The notes under the pieces: model-generated
What the model was told of the DNA's origin: nothing
Database searches by the model: none
The model's input: the letters and a program-made list of their open reading frames with translations, nothing else
NCBI GenBank assembly: GCA_964434955.1
Contig: CAYSXI010000068.1
Location: 1 to 25,354 of the forward strand
DNA: 25,354 nucleotides
Reading direction: 5' to 3'
Source of the DNA: JANQLU01 sp964434955
Lineage (GTDB): Bacteria; Planctomycetota; Planctomycetia; Pirellulales; Pirellulaceae
Shown here: positions 1-6,806 of the stretch, piece after piece
Layout of the letters: each line of letters opens with the position of its first letter
Position numbering within the stretch: position 1 is the first letter of the stretch
Position numbers and translations under genes: made by a program

Positions 1-1
1 C

Positions 2-481
2 GAAGAACACATCGACAAACTTCGCCCCATGAATATCGGCTGGAACAGCGTCAAGCAAGGCAACGACTTTTCCAATATCAAACTCGATATTCGCGACACG
101 GCAAATCGATACGAAGGTGGTTCGCCAAATATGGTCGGTAACTTTGGTCTCGGGGCCAGCCTCGATTTACTGGAATCGTTTGGGCTTGGAAGTCAGACTT
201 CTTCGGTCGGTGAACGCATCCTCGAAAACTCAAAACAGCTTCACGAAATGCTTGCCGCGGCCGGTGCCCAGCTTTTTAGTACGCCGGATCCGGAAACGGG
301 CTCCGGGATTGTCTCGTTTGCATTTCCCGATCAGCCCGCTGATCTCATGCGGCTCGAACTGCTAAAGCATCATGTTGTCACCAGCTACCGAGGCGGGAAA
401 CTTCGAGCAAGCATCCATTGCTACAACGATCTTTCCGATTTCGAGCGACTGATTGGCGCGATTCGAGAAATCAAGGTCTAA
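2..481 (+). CDS. Class V aminotransferase-fold enzyme, C-terminal part (5' truncated)
   Basis: The reading frame is open from base 2, so the start of the gene lies outside the window; only about 159 C-terminal residues are present. The segment RYEGGSPNMVGNFGLGASL matches the small-domain region of class V (SufS/NifS-like, isopenicillin N epimerase-like) PLP enzymes. The late segment GKLRASIHCYNDLSDFERL matches their typical 'R-S-H-YN-D' ending, followed by a final helix. The PLP lysine would lie upstream and cannot be checked. The family includes cysteine desulfurases, selenocysteine lyases and other PLP-dependent enzymes, and the substrate cannot be chosen from this fragment. The gene ends 42 bases before coaD on the same strand, so the two may be co-transcribed. 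The fold assignment is fairly firm; the reaction is unknown. Confidence 0.8.
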   Translation, partial: EEHIDKLRPMNIGWNSVKQGNDFSNIKLDIRDTANRYEGGSPNMVGNFGLGASLDLLESFGLGSQTSSVGERILENSKQLHEMLAAAGAQLFSTPDPETGSGIVSFAFPDQPADLMRLELLKHHVVTSYRGGKLRASIHCYNDLSDFERLIGAIREIKV

Positions 482-523
482 TGACTTCGTGACGCTCCGC
501 TCCATCCAAAGGGATAAACGTCG

Positions 524-1039
524 ATGAGCCAGACTTCGACCAACCCGATTCAATGTGCCGTTTACACGGGTTCGTTTGATCCAATCACGCTGGGCCACCT
601 GAATGTCATCCAAAGGGCCAGCAAGATTTGCAATCGCCTGGTCGTCGGCATCGGGATGAACATCGAGAAACGGCCTCTATTCGAACCGAACGAACGGCTG
701 GAATTGGTCAAACGCGTCACGAGCGATTTGACCAACGTCGAAGTTCAAATATTCGATGGCTTGGCGGTCGAGTTTGTTAAAAGTGTCGGTGCGAATGTGA
801 TGATTCGAGGCGTGCGTCCTTTGACGGACATCGCCGCCGAGTTCACGATGACGATCGCCAACAAAAAACTCGACCCGAATATCGAAACCGTGTTTTTGAT
901 GGCCGATGCGAATTACGCGCATGTTTCCAGCACGCTGATCAAACAGGTGGCTCCACTTGCCAACGATGAGAAACTTGCCGGCTTCGTTCCTTCCGACATC
1001 ATTCCCGACCTTCGCCGCAAACTTGCCATCGAATCCTAA
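524..1039 (+). CDS. coaD: Phosphopantetheine adenylyltransferase
   Basis: This enzyme transfers AMP from ATP to 4'-phosphopantetheine, giving dephospho-CoA, the fourth step of cytosolic coenzyme A synthesis. The 171 residues match the usual family length of about 160-170. The nucleotidyltransferase signature YTGSFDPITLGH is at residues 14-25, with the HxGH-like element reduced to the family's normal T/S-G-x-F-D-P-x-x-x-G-H. The substrate-binding IRGVRPLTDIAAEF is at 94-107, and ETVFLMADANYAHVSSTLIKQVA at 121-143 corresponds to the ISSS-type ATP-binding segment. ATG 524 is preceded by AAAGGG about 10 bases upstream, a modest ribosome binding site. The gene follows the aminotransferase closely. 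Nothing looks damaged. Confidence 0.96.
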   Translation: MSQTSTNPIQCAVYTGSFDPITLGHLNVIQRASKICNRLVVGIGMNIEKRPLFEPNERLELVKRVTSDLTNVEVQIFDGLAVEFVKSVGANVMIRGVRPLTDIAAEFTMTIANKKLDPNIETVFLMADANYAHVSSTLIKQVAPLANDEKLAGFVPSDIIPDLRRKLAIES

Positions 1040-1247
1040 AGACGGCCATTGAATCCCAGCGGTAAAAAACGGTCGCATTGTCAAACACCAAAAACTTCTT
1101 GGACGCTGCTCAAACGAATCAACTTCATATGATTTCGGAATCGTCCGTCAAAACAAAGTCGTTTGTAATTCAGGTGAGGCCTAGGATGGTCGATTCGTTC
1201 GCTGCCGAGTTCTGCTACTGATCTCGTTCCGCCAAGAATAGCCAAAC

Positions 1248-1295
1248 CCGATGGCTGTCGATCACACAAGACCGATGGCTGTTGATCATATTGGC
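1248..1295. repeat. Short imperfect 24-bp tandem duplication
   Basis: The block CCGATGGCTGTCGATCACA starting at 1248 is repeated as CCGATGGCTGTTGATCATA starting at 1272, a period of 24 bases with two mismatches in the first 19. It lies in the 268-base stretch between the convergent ends of coaD (1039) and the - strand gene ending at 1308. No clear terminator hairpin or gene was found in that stretch. Confidence 0.6.
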
Positions 1296-1307
1296 GCAGC
1301 GGACCCC

Positions 1308-1910
1308 TTACTTACTTTTCGGCATTTTAAGTCTTGTCGTTTTGTTGCGGCTTCCGTTGGGTTCGTGAATGTACCTGATTGTTTCATTAATATTTATTTG
1401 ATCCGCAGCCGATTTGTCCAATATAAAAAACGAAAGATGATGAGATTCGCCGTCTTTTTCAGCGACAGTTGACGAGATGTGGATTTTGATTGCTTTGTCC
1501 TGAATTGGACTCACAATAACCTTCGGCGGACTCGACGCAGACGAAACGCAAGGCCAAACCAGGACGATCTGATTTTTGAAATTTACTTCGGGTTTCTTGA
1601 ATTCATTGCCTTTCGCAATTTGCGGTTTTGATTTCTCAAGTCGCTCGATGAATTGTTTTAGTTGTTCTTCTGAGGCAATTCCTAATGGTTTCCATTCATC
1701 CGTTGAGTTTACCGGAATCGGTTTAAATGTTCGGCAGCCTCGATCAGCGACCAGTTTTGACGCGAGTTCCAACGACTCTGCTATCAGGCCCTCAATGTCA
1801 AATGCCTTTTGTTTCTTTGTTTTTGATTTTTTCTGCGCAGCGGTGTGACTAGGTACTAGCGCCAAGCCTGCGACTAAAACACAAAAAACGAGTATGGCTC
1901 TGATGTTCAT
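1308..1910 (-). CDS. Small exported protein of unknown function
   Basis: Not recognised. From ATG 1910 the product has 200 residues: an N-terminal signal peptide (MNIRAILVFCVLVAGLALVP, then an HTAAQ cleavage-like site near residue 25), a Lys-rich linker (KKSKTKKQK), and a mature domain of about 165 residues. The mature part contains two cysteines (RGCRTF and VWPCVSS) that could form a disulfide outside the cytoplasm. A start seven codons upstream is possible, but 1910 is preceded by GGAA and places a charged n-region directly before the hydrophobic core. It lies 36 bases downstream of another small exported or anchored protein on the same strand, suggesting a two-gene operon. It is probably lineage-restricted. 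Confidence 0.72.
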   Translation of the reverse strand: MNIRAILVFCVLVAGLALVPSHTAAQKKSKTKKQKAFDIEGLIAESLELASKLVADRGCRTFKPIPVNSTDEWKPLGIASEEQLKQFIERLEKSKPQIAKGNEFKKPEVNFKNQIVLVWPCVSSASSPPKVIVSPIQDKAIKIHISSTVAEKDGESHHLSFFILDKSAADQININETIRYIHEPNGSRNKTTRLKMPKSK

Positions 1911-1946
1911 TTCCAAATCACGCGATTGCAAATGGTGACTCTCAAA

Positions 1947-2498
1947 CTACTTGATCTTAAGGTAGGTAGGTTTCATTCGATTTGAGCAGGTTTTGCCATC
2001 AACAACCAATTCGACATCTAAGATGTCTTCCACCGAATGCGACGGGTCCAGCCCAATTTCTGATTGCCCAACCGTGGCTCGAAATCGAATAAATTCTTTG
2101 GCGGTCTCATTGTTTTCGACAAGCTGAGCAGCATTCAATCTTACTATTGTGGCATCTCCATTTGTAAACCTGATACACAATGAATTAGCTGTCGGAGCTC
2201 TAGAAATCCACTCGATCCATAGAACAGTTTTGAATTTGGGATGACGGTAATATCTTGCGTAGACAAGCTTTGGTTCTTTCAAGGACGAGAATGTTGACGA
2301 TTTGATCTCGTGCATAATATGGGCATATGAATCGGGATCACTTTCTTCGCGACCGCCATACTTCATACGCTCGATTTCATTGCGTTTTCTCTTTGAAATA
2401 TCGAAGCGAGAAAGTAACTGTGGCAGCGCGGCAAATCCAATGGATAGAATGGCAATACTCAGGAGAACCGCACGCAACCCAAGCTTGAATTTCGTCAT
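1947..2498 (-). CDS. Small membrane-anchored or exported protein of unknown function
   Basis: Not recognised. ATG 2498 is preceded by GGAACGAAG, a reasonable ribosome binding site, and gives 183 residues; a further upstream ATG would add 14 residues that spoil the signal sequence. Residues 6-28 (LGLRAVLLSIAILSIGFAALPQL) are a hydrophobic helix after a charged start, so the protein is exported or anchored by its N-terminus. A basic stretch follows (SKRKRNEIERMKYGG), then a soluble domain with alternating beta-like segments such as FKTVLWIEWISR and DATIVRLNAAQL. The gene is the first of a likely two-gene unit with the gene ending at 1308. The base composition appears AT-richer than in the metabolic genes nearby. 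Confidence 0.7.
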   Translation of the reverse strand: MTKFKLGLRAVLLSIAILSIGFAALPQLLSRFDISKRKRNEIERMKYGGREESDPDSYAHIMHEIKSSTFSSLKEPKLVYARYYRHPKFKTVLWIEWISRAPTANSLCIRFTNGDATIVRLNAAQLVENNETAKEFIRFRATVGQSEIGLDPSHSVEDILDVELVVDGKTCSNRMKPTYLKIK

Positions 2499-2776
2499 CT
2501 TCGTTCCAGCTTGCAAGCCAATCGAGCAGCAAAGAAACAACTACAATCGAATAGCAACCGACGCCATCTTCCCAATTTCGTGAAGAGAAAGCCACTGCGA
2601 ATCAGGCACAATTGCGGGCACGGCACGTTATTGCTTTCGGATGATTCGGTTATTTCCATGCTTCGGATCCATTTTGCAGCATCATTGTCCTTCGGCGCTT
2701 CTCGCGTCGTTGCAAGGAAAAGAAGCTGCCGTGCACGTAGAGCCTTGTTCCTTAACTCTATTGAGAGACCATTTGA
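2499..2776. other. Intergenic stretch between divergent orphan genes
   Basis: These 278 bases separate the - strand gene starting at 2498 from the + strand gene starting at 2777, so both promoters should lie here. Open frames exist on both strands, but they overlap each other, show no recognisable protein features and are composition shadows. No inverted repeat or terminator stood out. A ribosome binding site-like GAGAGA at 2763-2768 serves the + strand gene. Confidence 0.5.
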
Positions 2777-3601
2777 ATGCACGTTTCCATCTTGTTATTG
2801 AGTTCGACTGTATTCCTGGGTTCTTACTATGAGGACCGACCGGTCGATTGGTCAAAACTTCGGTCAGGAATCGCAAGAGAGGAATACTTCTTAAAGGCGG
2901 CAGATCAGATTGATACCCCGAAGTTCAAGTATGACAGCGGCGCATTAATCGCAAAACAATGGATCGATTTGAGGCGAGCAACACAACAAAAAGGTGTCGA
3001 ACAAAAGACGGAAAGGGTGAAAATAAAGTCTCCCGAAGTTCAATTTTTTCTAGGCTATCTCGAAGGTCGATTGGATTGCCAACTGCCGGCTTGGTGGAAA
3101 ACAGCATTCATTGATTCTACCTATCAATCGGGCTTTTTGATGGGAGGAATGAAAGATGTGCAGCCATTCGAAATTAAATCCAAGGGCTTGCTTATCAACA
3201 AAGGATATGAAGTCAAAGAAGCGGGAAAAAAGATCGTATTGTTCTGCAAGTCGCACGAGCTAACTATCGATCAAAACCTTCTTGATTTCGCAAAGAAGTT
3301 CTCGGAAGCTGACACACTATACTGTTTTGAAAGTCAAAAACATTTTGCCATTTTGGTCTATTCCCGATCCGAGGGTCCAAGCTGCATGTTGGCAAAAATC
3401 CGAAAGTCAGACGGTATTGTTATTTGGAAAACAAACGTTTGGGGTTTGTCAGCTATGTTTAGTGGCAATCGGCACACGGTTACCGTAAGTGAATCCAAGT
3501 CCAATTTTATCGTATTCGGTCAGAATATTGGTTCTTTTTACATCGAAGTGTTCCGCAAGTCAGACGGTATGTGCTTGGTCCGTTTTTCAACAACCTACTG
3601 A
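2777..3601 (+). CDS. Exported protein of unknown function with a propeller-like C-terminal repeat
   Basis: Not recognised. 274 residues. The start at 2777 is supported by GAGAGA 8 bases upstream. The N-terminus (MHVSILLLSSTVFLGSYY) is a short hydrophobic signal-like segment lacking the usual positive charge, so export is probable but not certain. The C-terminal third contains two related strands, AKIRKSDGIVIWKT (about residue 207) and VFRKSDGMCLVRF (about 258). This resembles the repeated 'DG-x-x-x-W' blades of PQQ- or WD-type propellers, but there are too few blades for a whole propeller. The gene is convergent with the small membrane protein at 3723-3917. Either a degenerate paralogue fragment or a lineage-specific protein would fit. 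Confidence 0.65.
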   Translation: MHVSILLLSSTVFLGSYYEDRPVDWSKLRSGIAREEYFLKAADQIDTPKFKYDSGALIAKQWIDLRRATQQKGVEQKTERVKIKSPEVQFFLGYLEGRLDCQLPAWWKTAFIDSTYQSGFLMGGMKDVQPFEIKSKGLLINKGYEVKEAGKKIVLFCKSHELTIDQNLLDFAKKFSEADTLYCFESQKHFAILVYSRSEGPSCMLAKIRKSDGIVIWKTNVWGLSAMFSGNRHTVTVSESKSNFIVFGQNIGSFYIEVFRKSDGMCLVRFSTTY

Positions 3602-3722
3602 ACAAGATGTATCGAGTCGCCAAGGATTGGATCGCAGTTTGTTCGTTGGAAAAACACGCAACAACGCTCAACCGATTGCCGCCCGAAAACGGTTCGAAAA
3701 ACGCCGAAGAAGGTGACAGCGT

Positions 3723-3917
3723 TTAGCGATCAAAGTAAATGAGAATAAGCACCGAAAAGGCAATGATCGCCAATCCAAGCGCGATGGTCGAAACCCCGGC
3801 GATCTTCGCTTGCATTCTCGTGAGGGTCTTGTTCCGAGAAAACTGAATCTCACCCTTTACAAGCGCCGTCACCCCCATCACGACTGCAACAATGCCGACG
3901 AGAATTGCCCAAATCAA
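3723..3917 (-). CDS. Two-helix small membrane protein
   Basis: 64 residues: helix one IWAILVGIVAVVMGVTALV (2-20), a charged loop with KGEIQFSRNKTLTRMQAK, and helix two IAGVSTIALGLAIIAFSVLILI (about 39-60). The start codon is TTG (complement of 3915-3917), supported by a consensus AGGAG at 3926-3930 on the complement, exactly 8 bases upstream. No ATG is better placed. Its role is unknown; a small integral inner-membrane protein with a polar loop is all the sequence shows. It stands alone, convergent with the orphan gene ending at 3601. Confidence 0.75.
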   Translation of the reverse strand: MIWAILVGIVAVVMGVTALVKGEIQFSRNKTLTRMQAKIAGVSTIALGLAIIAFSVLILIYFDR

Positions 3918-3925
3918 TTTCAGTA

Positions 3926-3930
3926 CTCCT
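3926..3930 (-). promoter_or_regulatory. Consensus ribosome binding site deciding a TTG start
   Basis: The complement reads AGGAG, then TACTGAAA, then TTG. The perfect Shine-Dalgarno core and 8-base spacing select TTG at 3917 over the in-frame CTG two codons upstream, which would be too close. Confidence 0.7.
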
Positions 3931-4098
3931 TATGCATCGTCGCTTAACCGGAAACGTTGATCGAGTGTCCAAGATTTTCGTCAAAGTCCATACGCGCCAT
4001 CATATTTCGATCGAACGGAATCCACGTACAAGGATAACAGGTAATCCGAGCGACCAAGGATTAGCAACGTCTCAAAATGGTGCATAGTTATCTGTTCA

Positions 4099-4260
4099 CT
4101 GCTTCTCAGTTCTTCGCCAACCAATTTGTCGCTTTCCGCTCAATTGGTAATCATTCAACCTGGCGGCAATTTTCCGCAATGCTGTCGAGTTCCGCCAACT
4201 CTCCATGTACACAGATTATCGCAGGCCCTCAGAATTCGCTCAAAAATCGCCGACTTGATC
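4099..4260 (+). repeat. Diverged direct repeat, copy A
   Basis: Shares ordered blocks with 6562-6720: GGTAATCATTCAA (4146-4158), GAGTTC, CACAGA, CAGG, CTCA and TTCGCTCAAAA (4235-4245), ending in a CCGAC-type block. The distance from the first to the last named block is 89 bases here and 88 in copy B, so the two align almost without gaps. The upstream part (CTGC..TCAG..TTC...AACAA) also matches more loosely. It ends about 91 bases before the start codon at 4352. It is probably non-coding, because frame translations of the two copies do not agree. Confidence 0.75.
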
Positions 4261-4351
4261 GCTGTTCATGTGTGCCAAACAGTCAGTATGGTGCTGGTAC
4301 AATGGAACCTTCACGTATTCAAGAGATATGGTGTAGCCAAAGACCGTTAAG

Positions 4352-6436
4352 ATGAAAAACAGCCCGAACACCTCGGCTCCCAAGTCACCAAAGAAACTAC
4401 CAAGCTTGTTGGTTATGGGCATAGGAGTTGGGGCAGGCATCCTACTAATTGGATGCATACTCATTGGCTATTTTTCATTTTTCAAAACTGGCCAAGATCC
4501 ATCGAGTACGGCCAAACCAGGGAACGACCAAGTCGCTGAAGATAAAAATATCACGCCAGTTGTGGTATTGCGAATGCGACCATTTGATGATGAAGCTGGA
4601 GCCCATCGCGAATATATTGCGACAATTGTCACCGATTGGTTAAACGCCGCCGGATTCTCAGAGGTAGTTTTATCGCCAGAAGTCCCAAAGAAAAAAAACA
4701 GCGTCACTTTCGACTTTGCCTATCAGGTTCGAACCAAAGTCAGCGACGGCAAAGTGCGCGGGTTTCAATTCGACACCTCATACCATATTTGGGATAACCA
4801 AACGGGGGTGCTGCTGGCTTTTGACGCGTTTTCTCAATACGAAAGGTCGTCAGGACTTTTCAGCTACTTCATTCCGCAAGATGTGCAGCCAAGCGAACAA
4901 GAATTCGCCAATAACGGCATCGCCGCTTACTTTCCTGACTTCAGAAAAGAACAGTTGGAGAAAACCAAATTTCACTTGCCAAAATTTCGGATTGATGTTT
5001 CGACTTCCCCATTCGCTGTATTGCCAGCCGAGAATGACTCCAGATTTGAGTTTGTTCGAGAGCAAAGACCACTGTGCGAGAATATCTGTCGATACGAACC
5101 CAACATTAACCACGAATACTACTGGTACAAAAACATTGAAGAGCGAATCCTGGCGGAGATACACGATTCAATGATCGATCTGGTTTCCTTGGATTTCAAA
5201 GCGGATCGAACGTTGACCGTTCGATTTGAGTCTCGTTCTTCTGGCAAAAAGTACTTGTATGGTGAAACTGGAATTAATGTCAAAGGAATTTTTGCAGTCA
5301 AAGATCAGTCGGAAGAAATCGTGTTCACCGAAGACATTCAAGCGGAAACACCAAGTAGTTTCACCAGGCCACCAGGTCTAATAGCTGCCACTGGCGAAAA
5401 CTGGGATTCCTATTTTGCTCCCAGGAATGTCCCCACCCGAATTTCGAGTGCTTTGAATGGCGTTAGCGATCCAAAAGAGATGAATGGTACTTTCTCGATT
5501 AATGCCAAAGCCCCAAGTTATAAATACCGGGGATATCATGCGTCGTCTTGGTTTTTAGACGACCACCAAGCGGTTGTTGCTGGTCAAGATTTCCAACTTC
5601 AATTCGTCGACCTCTTGAGCAAAAAAGTTGTCGACTCCAAGACTTATGCAGTATCAAGAGCAAAGCTACGATTCGCGTCAATGGCTACAAGCAAAGACTC
5701 AACAGTCGTCTTGCTTAAAGGCGAGTCAGGTATCGCTTTTGACCGTCTTGGCATTGTTCGCGACAAGCAAGCTCAGCCAGTTATTATTGCAGGCAAGTTT
5801 GATGTCGTGAGATCTTATTCGCTTTCGCCCAATGGCAGGTGGTTTGCCGGAACATTTTCGGAATGGAACAAGGAAAATTCAAAGAGGAACGAAAAGGTAA
5901 TCGCATGGGACCTGGAAACTGGAACGCGTATTTTTGAGGCACCCCACCCGCACAGTCCGCCCAATCAATACGTTAACTCGGCCATTTGCGTAAGTAACCG
6001 TGGTCTGCTGTATTGCCATTCAGCACGGAATGAAATCATTTCATGGGACGCTACCAAGGGCAGCAAACAGACCTCGAGATTTGTAACAAAAGTATCTGCC
6101 GAACAACTCGCGGTGCATGACGACAAACTACTAGCAATCGGACAAAACAATGGCCAAATTTCATTGTTAAACCTTGAGCGTGCAGGTCTAAAAACCCACG
6201 TTCTTTCTGGTCACACAAAGAACATTTCCGCTTTGCGTTTTTCAACTGACGGTACTTTCTTGGCCTCGGGCTCTGAAGACACAACTGCCAGGATCTGGGA
6301 AACGAAATCCGGAGACGAAGTTGGCTACTTTGTTGGCCACAAACATCCCGTCAATCAAGTCTCGTTTTCTCCCAATTCGCGAACAGTTTCGTCGAGCGAC
6401 ACCGATGGTATGACCCATTTCTGGGTGCGAGATTGA
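4352..6436 (+). CDS. Membrane-anchored protein with C-terminal WD40-like propeller
   Basis: 694 residues. A Pro/Lys-rich cytoplasmic tail (1-17) precedes one transmembrane helix (about 18-44, LLVMGIGVGAGILLIGCILIG), so most of the protein lies outside the cytoplasm. Residues about 60-385 form an unrecognised domain with strand-rich segments and a C-x3-C motif (LCENIC). From about 390 onward there are propeller-like blades. The last two are clear WD40 repeats: SGHTKNISALRFSTDGTFLASGS...ARIW and GHKHPVNQVSFSPNSRTVSS...FW, at about 619-694. Earlier blades such as SLSPNGRWFAGTF and EIISWDATKG are degenerate. WD40 propellers are usually protein-interaction scaffolds; no catalytic motif is visible. 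The start ATG has a weak ribosome binding site. The gene stands between two copies of a direct repeat. Confidence 0.82.
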   Translation: MKNSPNTSAPKSPKKLPSLLVMGIGVGAGILLIGCILIGYFSFFKTGQDPSSTAKPGNDQVAEDKNITPVVVLRMRPFDDEAGAHREYIATIVTDWLNAAGFSEVVLSPEVPKKKNSVTFDFAYQVRTKVSDGKVRGFQFDTSYHIWDNQTGVLLAFDAFSQYERSSGLFSYFIPQDVQPSEQEFANNGIAAYFPDFRKEQLEKTKFHLPKFRIDVSTSPFAVLPAENDSRFEFVREQRPLCENICRYEPNINHEYYWYKNIEERILAEIHDSMIDLVSLDFKADRTLTVRFESRSSGKKYLYGETGINVKGIFAVKDQSEEIVFTEDIQAETPSSFTRPPGLIAATGENWDSYFAPRNVPTRISSALNGVSDPKEMNGTFSINAKAPSYKYRGYHASSWFLDDHQAVVAGQDFQLQFVDLLSKKVVDSKTYAVSRAKLRFASMATSKDSTVVLLKGESGIAFDRLGIVRDKQAQPVIIAGKFDVVRSYSLSPNGRWFAGTFSEWNKENSKRNEKVIAWDLETGTRIFEAPHPHSPPNQYVNSAICVSNRGLLYCHSARNEIISWDATKGSKQTSRFVTKVSAEQLAVHDDKLLAIGQNNGQISLLNLERAGLKTHVLSGHTKNISALRFSTDGTFLASGSEDTTARIWETKSGDEVGYFVGHKHPVNQVSFSPNSRTVSSSDTDGMTHFWVRD

Positions 6437-6450
6437 GACAACAAACGCTT

Positions 6451-6483
6451 GGTGCTTTTAACATCTCCCGAAAAAGCACCTTT
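6451..6483 (+). terminator. Possible terminator after the WD40-type gene
   Basis: GGTGCTTTT (6451-6459) pairs perfectly with AAAAGCACC (6472-6480) across a 12-base loop, followed by TTT. It begins 14 bases after the stop codon. The stem is 9 bp but A/T-rich at the loop end and the T tract is short, so it is a plausible but weak intrinsic terminator. Confidence 0.5.
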
Positions 6484-6561
6484 CACTTGATCCGGATCCC
6501 GCCTTGATTCCGGCACACAACAGCATTCCCCAGTTTGCTGAACATTGAATCCCTTCGTTGC

Positions 6562-6720
6562 CCTGCTCAGCTCTATTCGGAACAACTTTTCCATTTCGCA
6601 ATTGATTGGTAATCATTCAAACAAGCGTCAATCTTTCCCATCACCTTCGAGTTCTCGCAGTCCTCGGGTGCACAGAATCTTTCAGGATCTCAAAGTTCGC
6701 TCAAAATCCGGCGACCTCGA
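6562..6720 (+). repeat. Diverged direct repeat, copy B
   Basis: Counterpart of 4099-4260. GGTAATCATTCAA is at 6608-6620 and TTCGCTCAAAA at 6696-6706, with GAGTTC, CACAGA, CAGG and CTCA in the same order between them. It ends about 86 bases before the probable start codon at 6807, almost the same distance as copy A from its gene. The shared blocks are conserved while the bases between them have drifted, as expected for an old duplication or a conserved non-coding element. Confidence 0.75.
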
Positions 6721-6806
6721 GAATTCTCACAATCAAATCGTTTTGAAGTGCATTAATCTTGAAAGTTCAGTTTGGGCCTCTCGATGTACTTTGGGCAAAC
6801 ATTCGT

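Larger units (their letters stand above)
3918..4351. other. 434-base intergenic region holding repeat copy A
   Basis: The first 180 bases contain the ribosome binding site and promoter side of the - strand membrane protein and nothing else recognised. Bases 4099-4260 are copy A of a diverged direct repeat also found at 6562-6720. The last 90 bases lead to the ATG at 4352, which has only a weak ribosome binding site. Two overlapping + strand open frames cross the repeat, but their peptide sequences are not conserved in the other copy, so they are not counted as genes. Confidence 0.6.
6437..6806. other. 370-base intergenic region with terminator-like hairpin and repeat copy B
   Basis: After the stop codon of the WD40-type gene comes a hairpin (6451-6480), then about 80 bases with nothing recognised, then repeat copy B (6562-6720), then about 86 bases up to the ATG at 6807. 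An in-frame TTG at 6759 could lengthen the next gene, but it would put a non-hydrophobic segment before its signal peptide. A long + strand frame crossing this region (6545-7042) overlaps the real gene and is rejected. Confidence 0.6.

Noticed and set aside
2495..2801. Overlapping small open frames on both strands between the orphan genes
   Set aside because: They overlap each other and the starts of the two flanking genes; low-complexity basic peptides with no signal or domain.
4077..4355. Two overlapping small + strand frames across repeat copy A
   Set aside because: Their peptides are not conserved between the two repeat copies and there is no good ribosome binding site.
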